A stretch of 64,000 nt of DNA from NCBI GenBank assembly GCA_902775355.1, contig CACYLY010000029.1, positions 1 through 64,000 of the forward strand. Direction: 5' to 3'. Both the position numbers and the translations under genes were made by a program. The DNA comes from Oscillospiraceae bacterium (GTDB taxonomy: Bacteria > Bacillota > Clostridia > Oscillospirales > Oscillospiraceae). A model generated the notes under the pieces. The model had not been told where the DNA came from. It saw nothing but the letters and a program-made list of their open reading frames with translations, and did no database searches. Of the stretch, positions 51,898-60,652 are shown piece by piece (position 1 is the first letter of the stretch; each line of letters starts with the position of its first letter).

Positions 51898-53082
51898 ATG
51901 CTTCCAAACACAATCCTCGGCTTCGGCCTCAGCAAGAGCTGCATCCGCGAACTGGCCGCCTACGGCGCAAAGCGCAAGGCGGAGATCGGTGCGGACCAGG
52001 TCTTTGACTTCAGCCTCGGCAATCCCAGCGTCCCCGCGCCGCCCTGCGTGGAGGAAGCCATCCGGGAGCTGCTGGCGCTGGACAGCACCTCGCTCCACGG
52101 CTATACCGCCGCCACCGGCCTGCCCAGTCTGCGCAAAACCATCGCCGCCGATCTGCAAAAGCGCTTTGATCTGCCCGCCCGGGAGGATCTGATCTACGTC
52201 ACCTGCGGCGCCGCCGCGGGCCTGGCCATCTGCATGCACGCCCTGCTGCTCCCCGGCGAGGAGGTCGTGGCCTTCGCCCCCTTCTTCCCCGAATACCGCA
52301 TGTTCACCGAGGGCGTGGGCGGCAAGCTGGTGGTGGTGCCCCCCGCCGCCGGTCTGCAGCCGGACCTGGAGGCCCTGGCCGCCGCCCTCACGGAAAAGAC
52401 CAAGGTGGTCATCGTGAACACCCCCAACAACCCCTCCGGCGTGATCCTGTCCGAGGAGAGCCTGCAAAAGCTCTGCGGCATCCTGCATGAGGCGGAGCTG
52501 CGCTTCGGCCACCCCATCTACCTGATCTCCGACGAGCCCTATCGGGAGCTGGTCTACGACGGGCAGAAGGTCCCCTGCGTGCTGCATTACTACGACAACG
52601 CCATCCTGGACTATTCCTACAGCAAGAGCCTGTCCCTGCCCGGCGAGCGCATCGGCTATCTGGCCGTCAGCACCCGGATGGAGGAGGCCGCCAAGGTCTT
52701 CGCCGCCATCTGCGGCGGCGGGCGGGTCTGCGGCTTCGTCAACGCCCCCAGTCTGATGCAGCGGGTCATCGAGAAGTGCATCGACAAGACCTCGGACATC
52801 AACATGTACAAAGTCAACCGGGACCTGCTATACAACGGCCTGAAGGAGCTGGGCTACGACTGCGTGTATCCCGACGGGGCCTTCTACCTCTTTGTGAAGA
52901 CCCCGGAGCCCGACGCCAAGGCCTTCGCCGAGCGGGCCAAGAAGTACGAGCTGCTGCTGGTGCCCAGCGACGATTTCGGGGTGCCCGGCTATGTGCGCAT
53001 CGCCTACTGCGTCTCCGCCGAGCAGATCACCCGCTCCATGCCCGCTTTCCGGAAGCTGGCGGAGGAGTACGGGCTGCTTTGA
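51898..53082 (+). CDS. Class I/II PLP-dependent aminotransferase
   Basis: 394 residues from ATG at 51898 (GGGAGAG before it). Fold type I: FDFSLGNPSVPAPP (~38), GYTAATGLPSLR (~67), TPNNPSGV (~180; Asn contacts PLP), ISDEPYRELVYDG (~208; Asp to the pyridine N) and SYSKSLSLPGERIGYL (~241; Schiff-base Lys). This is the aspartate/aromatic aminotransferase family; substrate is uncertain. Divergent from the galK-like gene. Confidence 0.9.
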   Translation: MLPNTILGFGLSKSCIRELAAYGAKRKAEIGADQVFDFSLGNPSVPAPPCVEEAIRELLALDSTSLHGYTAATGLPSLRKTIAADLQKRFDLPAREDLIYVTCGAAAGLAICMHALLLPGEEVVAFAPFFPEYRMFTEGVGGKLVVVPPAAGLQPDLEALAAALTEKTKVVIVNTPNNPSGVILSEESLQKLCGILHEAELRFGHPIYLISDEPYRELVYDGQKVPCVLHYYDNAILDYSYSKSLSLPGERIGYLAVSTRMEEAAKVFAAICGGGRVCGFVNAPSLMQRVIEKCIDKTSDINMYKVNRDLLYNGLKELGYDCVYPDGAFYLFVKTPEPDAKAFAERAKKYELLLVPSDDFGVPGYVRIAYCVSAEQITRSMPAFRKLAEEYGLL

Positions 53083-53107
53083 TCCCCGGCGCGTGATTTG
53101 TGATTGA

Positions 53108-53143
53108 AAACGCGGCCTGACGCAGCTTCGTCAGGCCGCGTTT
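53108..53143 (+). terminator. Terminator after the aminotransferase gene
   Basis: Perfect 15-bp stem AAACGCGGCCTGACG / CGTCAGGCCGCGTTT. Confidence 0.85.
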
Positions 53144-53207
53144 GCCGCAGCGGCGGCCCCGGGCGGGCCGATCCCGGGCAGAAATCGACAAAGCGAGAGA
53201 ATTTTTG

Positions 53208-53236
53208 TTGTCATTGCCCGCGTCCCGGGATATAAT
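53208..53236 (+). promoter_or_regulatory. Promoter of the NEF-Hsp70-like operon
   Basis: TTGTCA (53208-53213), 17 bases, TATAAT (53231-53236); about 90 nt of leader before the ATG. No CIRCE element was seen, so control by HrcA is unlikely. Confidence 0.8.
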
Positions 53237-53329
53237 CGAAGCAAGGCGGCGCCGCCGCAAGATCAGGCGCATACAAATTCGGGACGGAAGCAGATCCCGT
53301 CCTTCCGACCGCAAGAGAGGTGAATCGGC

Positions 53330-54172
53330 ATGGAAAGGAAAGATTCCTCCGTGACAGGCCTGCTTTCCGCAGACCGGGAGCGGGTTCAAAACACGCTGAA
53401 AGCCAACCGGAGCGTTGACCGGAGCCGGGAGCAGAGCATACAAACCCTCGACGACGAGCTCAGCGCGCTGCTGCTGCGCAGCAACGCCGCCTGCGTCGGC
53501 GATCGCCGCCGCCAGGCGGAGACCGACGCCATGACCGCGGTGGCCCGGGACAGTCTGGGCTTTCTGAAGGCCTCCGGCGCCGTGCTGGAAAAAGGTCCCG
53601 CCCAGCGCCGCGCGGGCGCGCCCTATCTTCTCGTTCTCTCGGCGCTCCTGTGCGCGCCTGTGGTCCTCACCGTCAAAACCCAGCCCGTCATCGCCTATAT
53701 CTGTCTGGCGGCGGCGGTGATCTGCGCCTTCCTGTCCGGCCTGCTCTGGGTCAAGGCGGGCGAGGGGCGGGTCGTGAGCACCCTGGAGCCGGATGAGCTG
53801 TGGCACACCCTCACGCGCATCGCGGAGACCATGGACCGGAAGCTGGAGGATCTGGCCGCCTTGCCCGCGGACAACGGGACCCCGGACCCCGCCGACGGGG
53901 ACAAGGGCCCCCTCGAGCAGGATGAGCTGGCGCTCCTGGCGGAGCTGCTGGAGGCCCTGTATACCGAAAACGGAGAATTCGCGCTTCAAAAGCTGAAAAA
54001 GCTGCGCGCTTATCTGCGCGGGAAGGAGATCGAACTGCTGGACTTCCAGAGCGACACGGAAGCTTACTTCGAGATCCTGCCCTCGAAGCAGCGCACGGCA
54101 ACGCTCCGTCCGGCGCTTCTGTATCACGGGGAGCTGCTCATGATCGGGCGGGCGGCCCGGCCCGAAAACTGA
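53330..54172 (+). CDS. Membrane protein with GrpE-like C-terminus, partner of an Hsp70-like protein
   Basis: 280 residues. Residues 1-90 are charged and helical (SREQSIQTLDDELSALLLRS). Two adjacent membrane helices (~97-112 and ~118-137) form a hairpin. The cytoplasmic C-terminal half has a long helix (LLAELLEALYTENGEFALQKLKKLRAYL) and then AYFEILPSKQRTATLRPALLYHGELLMIGRA, which resembles the beta domain of GrpE (VLRPALV). It may be a membrane-anchored nucleotide exchange factor for the Hsp70-like protein encoded 16 bases downstream (inference). Confidence 0.65.
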   Translation: MERKDSSVTGLLSADRERVQNTLKANRSVDRSREQSIQTLDDELSALLLRSNAACVGDRRRQAETDAMTAVARDSLGFLKASGAVLEKGPAQRRAGAPYLLVLSALLCAPVVLTVKTQPVIAYICLAAAVICAFLSGLLWVKAGEGRVVSTLEPDELWHTLTRIAETMDRKLEDLAALPADNGTPDPADGDKGPLEQDELALLAELLEALYTENGEFALQKLKKLRAYLRGKEIELLDFQSDTEAYFEILPSKQRTATLRPALLYHGELLMIGRAARPEN

Positions 54173-54188
54173 GAATGTGGTGGATGAA

Positions 54189-56297
54189 ATGTATTATTGG
54201 GGTTTTGATCTGGGCGACGGGGAAAGCGCCGTCGCCCGCGTAAGCGAAGACAGGCTGAAGCTGCCGGAGATCATGGAGGTCGAGGGCAACAAGGTTTTCA
54301 TTACCGCCTGGGCGCTCATGAAAAACGGCGAGGTCCGCATCGGGGAAAACGCGGCCAAGGCCGCTTCCGCGGCCCTGCGCAGCGCGGTGCGCTTCAAAAG
54401 CCGCTTTTTGAACGCGAACGCGGACTGCAACGGTCTGATCCGCGACTTTGCGGCCCGGGCGCTGGAGTCTCTGCGCGCAAGCAGGAAGCTGGTGGGCGGC
54501 GAGACCGAGAACCGCTTCTACATCGGCTGCCCCGCCGGCTGGGACGCCGCGGCGCGGGAACGCTATCGGATGATTTTTGAGACCCTGGGCTGCCCGGCGC
54601 CTCACATCGTGTCCGAATCCCGGGCGGTCATGGTCGGCTCCGTTCAGTCCAACTCCCTGAGCGATTATGTGGATTACCGCACAAAATCGGTGCTGGTGAT
54701 CGACATCGGCTCCTCTACCACGGATTTCGCATACATCCACAAGGGGAAGGAGTCGGAGATCAGCACCGGCGGCGAGGTCCGTCTCGGCGGCGGCATCATG
54801 GACGAGCTGCTGCTGGAGCGCTGCGTCGCCGCGTCCCCCAACGCAGACGCGCTGCGCCGGGTCTTTGACGAAAGCCCCTCCTGGCAGGTGGACTGCGAGC
54901 TGCACGCCAGAAGGCTGAAGGAGCGGTATTACGCGGCCAGGCCGGAGGAGCGGGATCCGGAGGACTTTGTCGATTCCCTGCTGGTGTACTACGACGAGCC
55001 CCTCGTCCTGAAGCTCTTTATGGACGCGGAGATGTCGAAGACGCTGACGGACAAGCCCTGCGCCGCCCTCGGCGGACGGTCCTTTCACGAGGTTTTCCGT
55101 CAGGGGCTGGAGGCCGTTCGGCAGAGCATCGGCGAGGAGACGCCGGAGCTGCTGTTTCTGACCGGCGGCGTGTCGAAAATGGAGGCCGTCCGCGCCTGGT
55201 GCGCCGAGGTGTTCCCGGAGGCCGTCATCTACAACGACTGCGAGCCGGAGTTCAGCGTCGCCCGGGGTCTGGCCTGGTGCGGCCGGGTGGACGAAGAGCT
55301 CTCCCGCTTCCGCTCGGAGGTGGACGAGCTGATCCGCTCCGACACGATCGAGAGCATCGTGTCCGGGCACCTGAAGGATCTGTACCGCAGCGCCCTGGAC
55401 CAGCTGCTGGATCCCATGATGGATCAGGCGGTCAAGCCCGCGCTGCTGGACTGGCGCTCCGGCGCCATCGGAAAGATCTCGGAGCTTGCGCCGGCCCTGC
55501 GGGAAAAGGTGCGCACCTTCCTCTATTCCGAGAAGGCGAAGGAGCTGCTGTACAAGATCGTGGAGGACTGGCTCTATCTGGTGTCCGCGGATCTGGAGAA
55601 GATCACCTCTCCGATCTGTCGGCGCTATCACGTCCCGGACCATTCGCTGAAAATCACCTCCGCCATTACCGCCAGCGACTTTCACGTGCTGGAGCGGGTA
55701 AAGACCGAGGATATCTTCGCCGGGGACGCGCTGCGCGGCGCGGCGGTGCTGGTGGAGGCGATCGTTTCCGTGCTTGTGGCCCTGCTGTGCGGCGGCAGCG
55801 GAGTGGCGCTGATCGCCGAGGGGCCGCTGGGCCTCGCGGTGGGCTTCGTCGTCTCCGTCCTGCTGATGGCAGTCGGTCACGTCATGGGAAAGAAGGCCTT
55901 CGACCAGACGCTGATGGACGCCAATCTGCCCCTTTTCGTGCGGCGGGCCGCGCTGTCGAAGCCCCTGCCGAAGCTGGAGCTGCCGGAGATCAGCATCCCC
56001 AACCCGGTCAAGCTGCTGCAGCGCAGAGAGAAGCCGGAGGGGGAGGGCGAAAGCCCCAAAACGCCGGGTTTGAAGCTCCACCTCCTGCCTCGGCTCGTCC
56101 CCGTGGATGAAAACGCCATCGCGGAGGGGCGGATGAGGCGCATCCGCAACAAGGTCCACGCCAGTTATACCAAGCTGCTGGAGGACGAGAACAGCGAGGA
56201 GGTCCAGGCGCTGAACGAGACGATGTGCGGCGAGATCTCCCGTCAGATCGACAACTGTCTGAAAGCTCTGGCCGAGCAGGTGGAGATCCCGCTGTAA
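54189..56297 (+). CDS. Membrane-anchored Hsp70-like (DnaK-fold) ATPase
   Basis: 702 residues from ATG at 54189 (GGTGG five bases before); an in-frame GTG at 54177 has no site. Actin/Hsp70 ATPase motifs: FDLGDGESAVA phosphate-1 loop (~5), FYIGCPAGWDAAAR (~108), SESRAVMVG (~140), phosphate-2 DIGSSTTDFAYIHKG (~174), GGVRLGGGIMDELL region (~200) and LFLTGGVSKM adenosine loop (~325). No Hsp70 peptide-binding domain follows; instead come a helical region, a two-helix membrane hairpin (~520-565) and a charged tail. Known Hsp70 relatives with such tails are poorly studied. Confidence 0.8.
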   Translation: MYYWGFDLGDGESAVARVSEDRLKLPEIMEVEGNKVFITAWALMKNGEVRIGENAAKAASAALRSAVRFKSRFLNANADCNGLIRDFAARALESLRASRKLVGGETENRFYIGCPAGWDAAARERYRMIFETLGCPAPHIVSESRAVMVGSVQSNSLSDYVDYRTKSVLVIDIGSSTTDFAYIHKGKESEISTGGEVRLGGGIMDELLLERCVAASPNADALRRVFDESPSWQVDCELHARRLKERYYAARPEERDPEDFVDSLLVYYDEPLVLKLFMDAEMSKTLTDKPCAALGGRSFHEVFRQGLEAVRQSIGEETPELLFLTGGVSKMEAVRAWCAEVFPEAVIYNDCEPEFSVARGLAWCGRVDEELSRFRSEVDELIRSDTIESIVSGHLKDLYRSALDQLLDPMMDQAVKPALLDWRSGAIGKISELAPALREKVRTFLYSEKAKELLYKIVEDWLYLVSADLEKITSPICRRYHVPDHSLKITSAITASDFHVLERVKTEDIFAGDALRGAAVLVEAIVSVLVALLCGGSGVALIAEGPLGLAVGFVVSVLLMAVGHVMGKKAFDQTLMDANLPLFVRRAALSKPLPKLELPEISIPNPVKLLQRREKPEGEGESPKTPGLKLHLLPRLVPVDENAIAEGRMRRIRNKVHASYTKLLEDENSEEVQALNETMCGEISRQIDNCLKALAEQVEIPL

Positions 56298-56340
56298 AAG
56301 GCCCGGCGTCTCCGGAGCGCAGCAAAACCAAATAAGAACA

Positions 56341-56384
56341 CAAAGGCGCCGGTCGGGTCCGAACTGACCCGACCGGCGCCTTTG
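56341..56384 (+). terminator. Terminator of the Hsp70-like operon
   Basis: 18-bp perfect stem CAAAGGCGCCGGTCGGGT / ACCCGACCGGCGCCTTTG. Confidence 0.85.
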
Positions 56385-56531
56385 GTTTATTCATTCAGAT
56401 AACGGGCGCGCTTTCAAATCGGCCGTCCGCCCTCACTGCCGGAAAACCGCTCTGCCAGCCAGTCCGGCCCCGCCCAAAAGAAAAGCCCCGCCCTGCGGCC
56501 TTTCCCTCCCCGGCTTTTCGCTCCCCCGTCT

Positions 56532-56569
56532 CCTAAAACCTAAAACCTATAACCTATAACCTATAACCT
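56532..56569. repeat. CCTAAAA / CCTATAA tandem tract
   Basis: Five and a half 7-base units: two CCTAAAA then CCTATAA copies. It lies in the 340-base gap before the FUSC fusion gene, which otherwise holds no gene. Confidence 0.8.
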
Positions 56570-56638
56570 CTCCCCGCCCACTTGCGCTTTCTTTTCCTTC
56601 CCGGTATAATGGGCCTATGAAGAATCGGGAGGTTCCCC

Positions 56639-57937
56639 ATGGAACGACTCAAAAAGATCCCCATTCCCGGGCAGCGGATCCTGCGCAGCATGATCGCCGT
56701 GTGGCTGTGCATGCTGGTCTATGTGCTGCGGGGCCGGCAGGGCGAGCCGCTGTACGCGGCGCTGGCGGTGCTGCAGTGCATCCAGCCCTATACCAAAAGC
56801 ACCCGCGCCGTGGGACGCAAGCGCATCATCGGCACCTTCATCGGCGCTTTCTGGGGTCTGGCCCTGCTGCTGTTTGAGGTTTGGCTGAACAGCCGCGGCC
56901 ACAACGAGCCCTGGCTGCACCTTGTCCTGATCGGCGCCTTCACCGGGATCGTGCTGTACTCCACGGTGCTGCTGAAGGTCAGCGAGACGGCCTATTTCTC
57001 CGCCAGTGTGTTCCTGGTCATCACCATCAAGCATTTCGACGACGTGAGCCCCTATCTCTACGCCTTCAACCGCACCCTGGACACCATCATCGGCGTGGCG
57101 GTGGCGGAGATCGTGAACCGGGTCCACCTGCCCCGCCTGCGGAGGACGGACACCCTCTTCGTCTCCGCCATCGGGGACACGATCCTGGGCGCGGACCGGC
57201 AGCTGACGCCCTATTCCAAGGTAGAGCTGAACCGCCTGCTGGCGGACGGGGCTCAGTTCACCCTGGCCACCTCCGAGACCCAGGCCACCGTGCGGGAGCT
57301 GCTGCCGGGGGTGGAGCTGAACCTGCCGGTGATCACCATGGACGGGGCCGCCCTTTACGACATGAAGACCATGGAATATCTGGAAACGGTGCCCATGAGC
57401 GAGGAAAAGGGCCGCCGTCTGAAGGCCTGGGCCCACGAGGCGGGCCTGCCCTTCTTCTCCAACAGCGTGGACAAAAACCTGCTGGTGATCCGCTTCGAGG
57501 CCCTGCCCAACCCCGCCATGCAGCAGCTCTTTGAGCAAAAGCGCAAATCGCCCTACCGCAACTACATCCACAGCTCCCTGGACCTGGACCGGGGCCTGCT
57601 GTATCTGCTGATTTTGGAGAAAACGGAGCTTCTGGAGGAGAAATACCGGGACTTTCTGGCCCTGCCCTGGGCGGGGGACTACCGGGCGGTGCTGAGCGCC
57701 TCCCCCTTCGCCGGTTATTCCGCGCTCAAAATCTACGACGCCGCCGTCAGCCGCCGGGCCATGCTGGAAAAGCTGCAGGCGCGGCTGAAGCCGGCGGATA
57801 CCGTGACCTTCGGCTCCGTCCCCGGGCAATACGACGTGGTCATCGAGAGCGCCGACCGCAACCGCATGGTCCGGGAGCTGAAGCGCCGCTTCGAGCCGGT
57901 GGATCTCCGGGGCTGGCGCAACATGTTTCACAGCTGA
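56639..57937 (+). CDS. FUSC/ArAE-type membrane protein fused to a degenerate HAD domain
   Basis: 432 residues. Residues ~8-165 are an aromatic-acid-exporter (FUSC) half with about five helices (LAVLQCIQPYTKSTRAVGRKRIIGTFIGAFWG is the family core). Residues ~170-425 follow the Cof-type HAD plan, but each catalytic motif is altered: motif I FVSAIGDTILG has Ala and Gly where DxDGT is required, motif II is ATSE (not TGR) and motif IV FGSVPGQYDVV lacks GDxxND. The soluble part is therefore probably a ligand-binding pseudo-phosphatase that controls the membrane part. Confidence 0.8.
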   Translation: MERLKKIPIPGQRILRSMIAVWLCMLVYVLRGRQGEPLYAALAVLQCIQPYTKSTRAVGRKRIIGTFIGAFWGLALLLFEVWLNSRGHNEPWLHLVLIGAFTGIVLYSTVLLKVSETAYFSASVFLVITIKHFDDVSPYLYAFNRTLDTIIGVAVAEIVNRVHLPRLRRTDTLFVSAIGDTILGADRQLTPYSKVELNRLLADGAQFTLATSETQATVRELLPGVELNLPVITMDGAALYDMKTMEYLETVPMSEEKGRRLKAWAHEAGLPFFSNSVDKNLLVIRFEALPNPAMQQLFEQKRKSPYRNYIHSSLDLDRGLLYLLILEKTELLEEKYRDFLALPWAGDYRAVLSASPFAGYSALKIYDAAVSRRAMLEKLQARLKPADTVTFGSVPGQYDVVIESADRNRMVRELKRRFEPVDLRGWRNMFHS

Positions 57938-58100
57938 TACTGATACCTGATAGAAAGGTCGCTCAAGATTTCCGAGCAGAATTTGCGCCAGACGAGGCGA
58001 AGGCCGCAAAGCATAATGGACATATATGGTCAAGGACTTCAACGAAGTTTGGCACGAATTCTGCCGGAAAGAATCCGAGATTTCTATCAGATATCAGTAT
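57937..58100. mobile_element. 164-bp MITE-like element with 20-bp terminal inverted repeats
   Basis: Left end ATACTGATACCTGATAGAAA, right end the inverse of ATACTGATATCTGATAGAAA (one mismatch in 20). Pairing continues inward imperfectly for ~20 bp (CCGAGCAGAATTTG with CGAATTCTGCCGG). The core (GACGAGGCGAA...CTTCAACGAAGTT) recurs at window positions 1-110. The left terminus overlaps the last base of the FUSC stop codon and the right terminus abuts the ribosome site of the next gene. Confidence 0.7.
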
Positions 58101-58115
58101 GAAAGGGGGCTCGCC

Positions 58116-59126
58116 ATGAACAAACGGCTTTTGACCTGCAACGGCCTGGCCCATCTGCTGGTGGACGCGGTCTGCGCCGCGGCGGTGCTGAGCGGCCCGC
58201 CGGAGGAGCTGCTGCGGGCGGCGCTCATCTATAACAGCTTCGCCTTTTCCACCCAGTGCCTGGTGGGCCTGGTCACGGACCGGACCGGCCATTGCCTGCG
58301 CATCACGCCCTTTGCCTGCCTCTGGGTGGCCCTGGCCGGGCTGCTGCCCCTGCCGGGGGCAGCCGGGGCGGCGATCATCGGCCTGGGCAACAGCCTGTTC
58401 CACGTCTCCGCCGGCACGGTCACCCTGGAGGACGCCGGCGACAAGGCCGCGCCCCTGGGCCTCTTCGTCGCCCCCGGCGCCCTGGGCGTCTTCCTGGGCA
58501 AGGCCTTCCCCTCGGCCCGCCTGATCCTCTGCGCGCTGCTGCTGGCCTGCGCCGTCGCCCTCTATCTGGAGGGGCGGCGGGAGCGGCCCGCTCCGGCTCC
58601 GAAGTCTGCGGCCCCGGAGTCCCCCGACAAGGCCCTGTCGCTGAGCGCCCTGCTGCTGACCCTGGCGGTGGCGGTGCGGGCCGTGGGCGGGAGCGTCTCC
58701 GGCTCCGCGGGGCAGCAGAGCCTGTGGCTGGCGGCCCTCCCGGTGCTGCTGGTCTTTCTGGGCAAGAGCGCCGGCGGCTTTGCCTGCGACCGGCTGGGTG
58801 GCGGCAAGACCGCCCTGGCCTCGGTTCCCCTGGCGGCGGCCCTGATTCTTCTGGGCGGCGGGAGCTTTGCCGTGGGTGCCGCGGGGCAGTTTTTCCTGAA
58901 CCTGAGCATGCCCATCACCCTGTTCCTGCTCTATCGCTGCCTGCCCGATTCCCCCGGCTTTGCCTTCGGGCTGGCGGCCTCGGCCCTCTGGCCCGGGTTT
59001 CTGCTCGGCGGGCTGATCCCCGCCGGCGGTGCCTTCCGTGTTTTACTGGTCCTGCTGTGCTTTGGTCTTGCCCTGTTTGCCGTTTTGTTTGCCGAAAGGA
59101 GATTGTCAAATGAAAAAGAGTCTTAG
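58116..59126 (+). CDS. MFS-like membrane transporter
   Basis: 336 residues from ATG at 58116 with AAAGGGGG before it. About 10-12 hydrophobic segments, with LVTDRTGHCLRI and ACDRLGGGKT as the two cytoplasmic loop 2/8 motifs typical of the major facilitator fold. It is short for MFS (usually ~400). Substrate unknown. The next small gene starts inside its last codons, suggesting coupling. Confidence 0.72.
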   Translation: MNKRLLTCNGLAHLLVDAVCAAAVLSGPPEELLRAALIYNSFAFSTQCLVGLVTDRTGHCLRITPFACLWVALAGLLPLPGAAGAAIIGLGNSLFHVSAGTVTLEDAGDKAAPLGLFVAPGALGVFLGKAFPSARLILCALLLACAVALYLEGRRERPAPAPKSAAPESPDKALSLSALLLTLAVAVRAVGGSVSGSAGQQSLWLAALPVLLVFLGKSAGGFACDRLGGGKTALASVPLAAALILLGGGSFAVGAAGQFFLNLSMPITLFLLYRCLPDSPGFAFGLAASALWPGFLLGGLIPAGGAFRVLLVLLCFGLALFAVLFAERRLSNEKES

Positions 59127-59304
59127 CTTTCTCGCGGTTATGATCCTGCTGCTGGGGTTTTTCCCCGTCTTCGCCTATGCGGACTTGCTCACCCCGGAGC
59201 AAGCCTTTTTCAGGGAGCTCCGCTCCAACGGGGTGCTGATCATCGCCGCGGCGGTGCTCGTCATCGCCTTTATCCTCTGGCGGGTCCTGCGGAAAAAGAA
59301 ATAA
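59110..59304 (+). CDS. Small single-pass membrane protein, paralogue A
   Basis: 64 residues from ATG at 59110 (GGAG site), overlapping the transporter gene by 17 bases. Sec signal MKKSLSFLAVMILLLGFFPVFAYA, a ~17-residue extracellular stretch, one membrane helix (VLIIAAAVLVIAFILW) and an RVLRKKK cytoplasmic tail. The mature product would be a ~40-residue membrane peptide. No known family. Confidence 0.75.
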   Translation: MKKSLSFLAVMILLLGFFPVFAYADLLTPEQAFFRELRSNGVLIIAAAVLVIAFILWRVLRKKK

Positions 59305-59341
59305 GCGCAGCCATTTAAAGCTGCCGAAAGGAGAATGCATC

Positions 59342-59551
59342 ATGAAAAAGAGTCTTTGCCTTCTTGCGGTCTGCGTCCTGCTGATCGCGCTGTTCCCGCT
59401 CTCCGCCTCCGCGGACCTGCTCCCGCCGCCCGAAGCCAGCCCGGCGCCCGCTCCGGCCCAGGGCTGCTCGTCGCTGCCGGTCCTGCTGATCGCCGCGGCG
59501 GTGCTGGTCGTCGCCTTCGTGCTCTGGCGGATCCTGCGGAAAAAGGCATGA
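59342..59551 (+). CDS. Small single-pass membrane protein, paralogue B
   Basis: 69 residues; GAAAGGAG before the ATG. Same plan as paralogue A: signal MKKSLCLLAVCVLLIALFPLSASA, a proline-rich outer part (PPPEASPAPAPAQGC), helix VLLIAAAVLVVAFVLW and tail RILRKKA. The two are tandem duplicates. Its stop overlaps the next ATG. Confidence 0.78.
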   Translation: MKKSLCLLAVCVLLIALFPLSASADLLPPPEASPAPAPAQGCSSLPVLLIAAAVLVVAFVLWRILRKKA

Positions 59552-59889
59552 GCCTGTATTGGGCCTGCGGCCTCACCATGGCGCTGGAAACCGGGTATTT
59601 CCTGCTGCGGGGCTATCGGGGCCGGGATTTCGTGATTCTGTGTCTCGCGGCCAACGCCGCCACAAATCTGAGCCTGAACCTGCTGCTGGGCCTTCTGGGC
59701 CGGCCGCTCTGGCTGATCGTGCTGCTGGAGCTGGCCGCGGTAGGCCTGGAGTACGCGGTGTACCGCCCGGCGGTGGGGCCGAAAAAGGCCCTGCTCCCCG
59801 ATACGCTGGCGGCCAACCTGGTCTCCCTGGTCCTGGGCGGCATCCTCCTGCGCCTGATGATGGGCCTGCCCCCCGGCGTCGTCTCTTAG
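59548..59889 (+). CDS. Small polytopic membrane protein
   Basis: 113 residues from ATG overlapping the TGA of paralogue B (ATGA). Three or four membrane helices (MSLYWACGLTMALETGYFLL; VILCLAANAATNLSLNLLLGLL; LIVLLELAAVGLEYAVY; LAANLVSLVLGGILL). No family recognised. Translational coupling suggests it works with the two small proteins. Confidence 0.72.
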   Translation: MSLYWACGLTMALETGYFLLRGYRGRDFVILCLAANAATNLSLNLLLGLLGRPLWLIVLLELAAVGLEYAVYRPAVGPKKALLPDTLAANLVSLVLGGILLRLMMGLPPGVVS

Positions 59890-60032
59890 GCGGCGCATCG
59901 GTGCAAAAGGCGAGCGGCCAAAGGTCGCCCCTGCGGCGAACAACGAACGAAAAACTATAGGACAGGGGACCGTCCCCTGTTCCATTCACAAGGGTCGCCC
60001 CTGTGAAGGAAAACGAACTGTCGGCGCGCCGA

Positions 60033-60067
60033 AAGGGGCCACTTCCGAAAACCGGAAGCGGCCCCTT
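60033..60067. terminator. Hairpin terminator
   Basis: Stem AAGGGGCCACTTCCG / CGGAAGCGGCCCCTT with one mismatch and an AAAAC loop. The rest of 59890-60199 holds a CAAAGGTCGCCCCTG repeat, a CAGGGGACCGTCCCCTG palindrome and no gene. Confidence 0.7.
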
Positions 60068-60199
60068 AAGCCTGTCAAGGACCCCGCGAAAGCGTCAGAG
60101 GTCAGAGCGGCGGGAGAGCGCGAGGGGGCGAGAATCCGTGCCCGCCTTGCCGCATCGGATGGTCCTCCGTGGGTAAAGCCTTGGTTTGCAAGGCTTTTC

Positions 60200-60652
60200 T
60201 CAGCTTTCCATCTGCTTTCCCAAAAACAGGGCCACGGTCTGGGCCAGCTTGTATTCCACCTCCGTGCCCGGGACGCTGCCCCGGGGCGTCACGAAGAGCA
60301 CGCAGCCCAGCACGTCCCCCTCCGCCAGCACCGGCGCCGCCACGGACAGGCAGTAGCTTTCATCCTCGCTTGTCACGGGAAGGCTGCTGCCGCCGCTCTG
60401 GTGGCGATAGACCCGGCGATTTTCCATGATCTCGTGGAGCTGGGGACTGAGGGGCTTCTCCAGCAGCTCCCGCTTGGCGCCTCCCGCCACGGCGATCACC
60501 GCGTCCCGGTCGCAGACGACGGCGATGCCGTCAGTAGCCTTGCGCAGGCTGTCGCAGATCTGGGCCGCGAAGTCCGAGAGCTCCCCGATGGGCGAGTACT
60601 TCTTGAAAATCAGCTCCCCGTCCTTGTCCGTGAAGATCTCCAGCGGGTCACC
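60200..60652 (-). pseudogene. spoVT: 3' part of spoVT split by the element
   Basis: 150 codons equivalent to residues ~29-178 of SpoVT, a forespore regulator that modulates sigma-G genes and spore germination. Homology begins exactly at GDPLEIF, in the middle of the AbrB DNA-binding domain. The missing ~28 codons (MKATGIVRRIDDLGRVVIPKEIRRTL-type, carrying the DNA-binding hairpin) should lie at the far end of the element, beyond 64000. Without excision no full SpoVT can be made from this locus. Confidence 0.88.
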
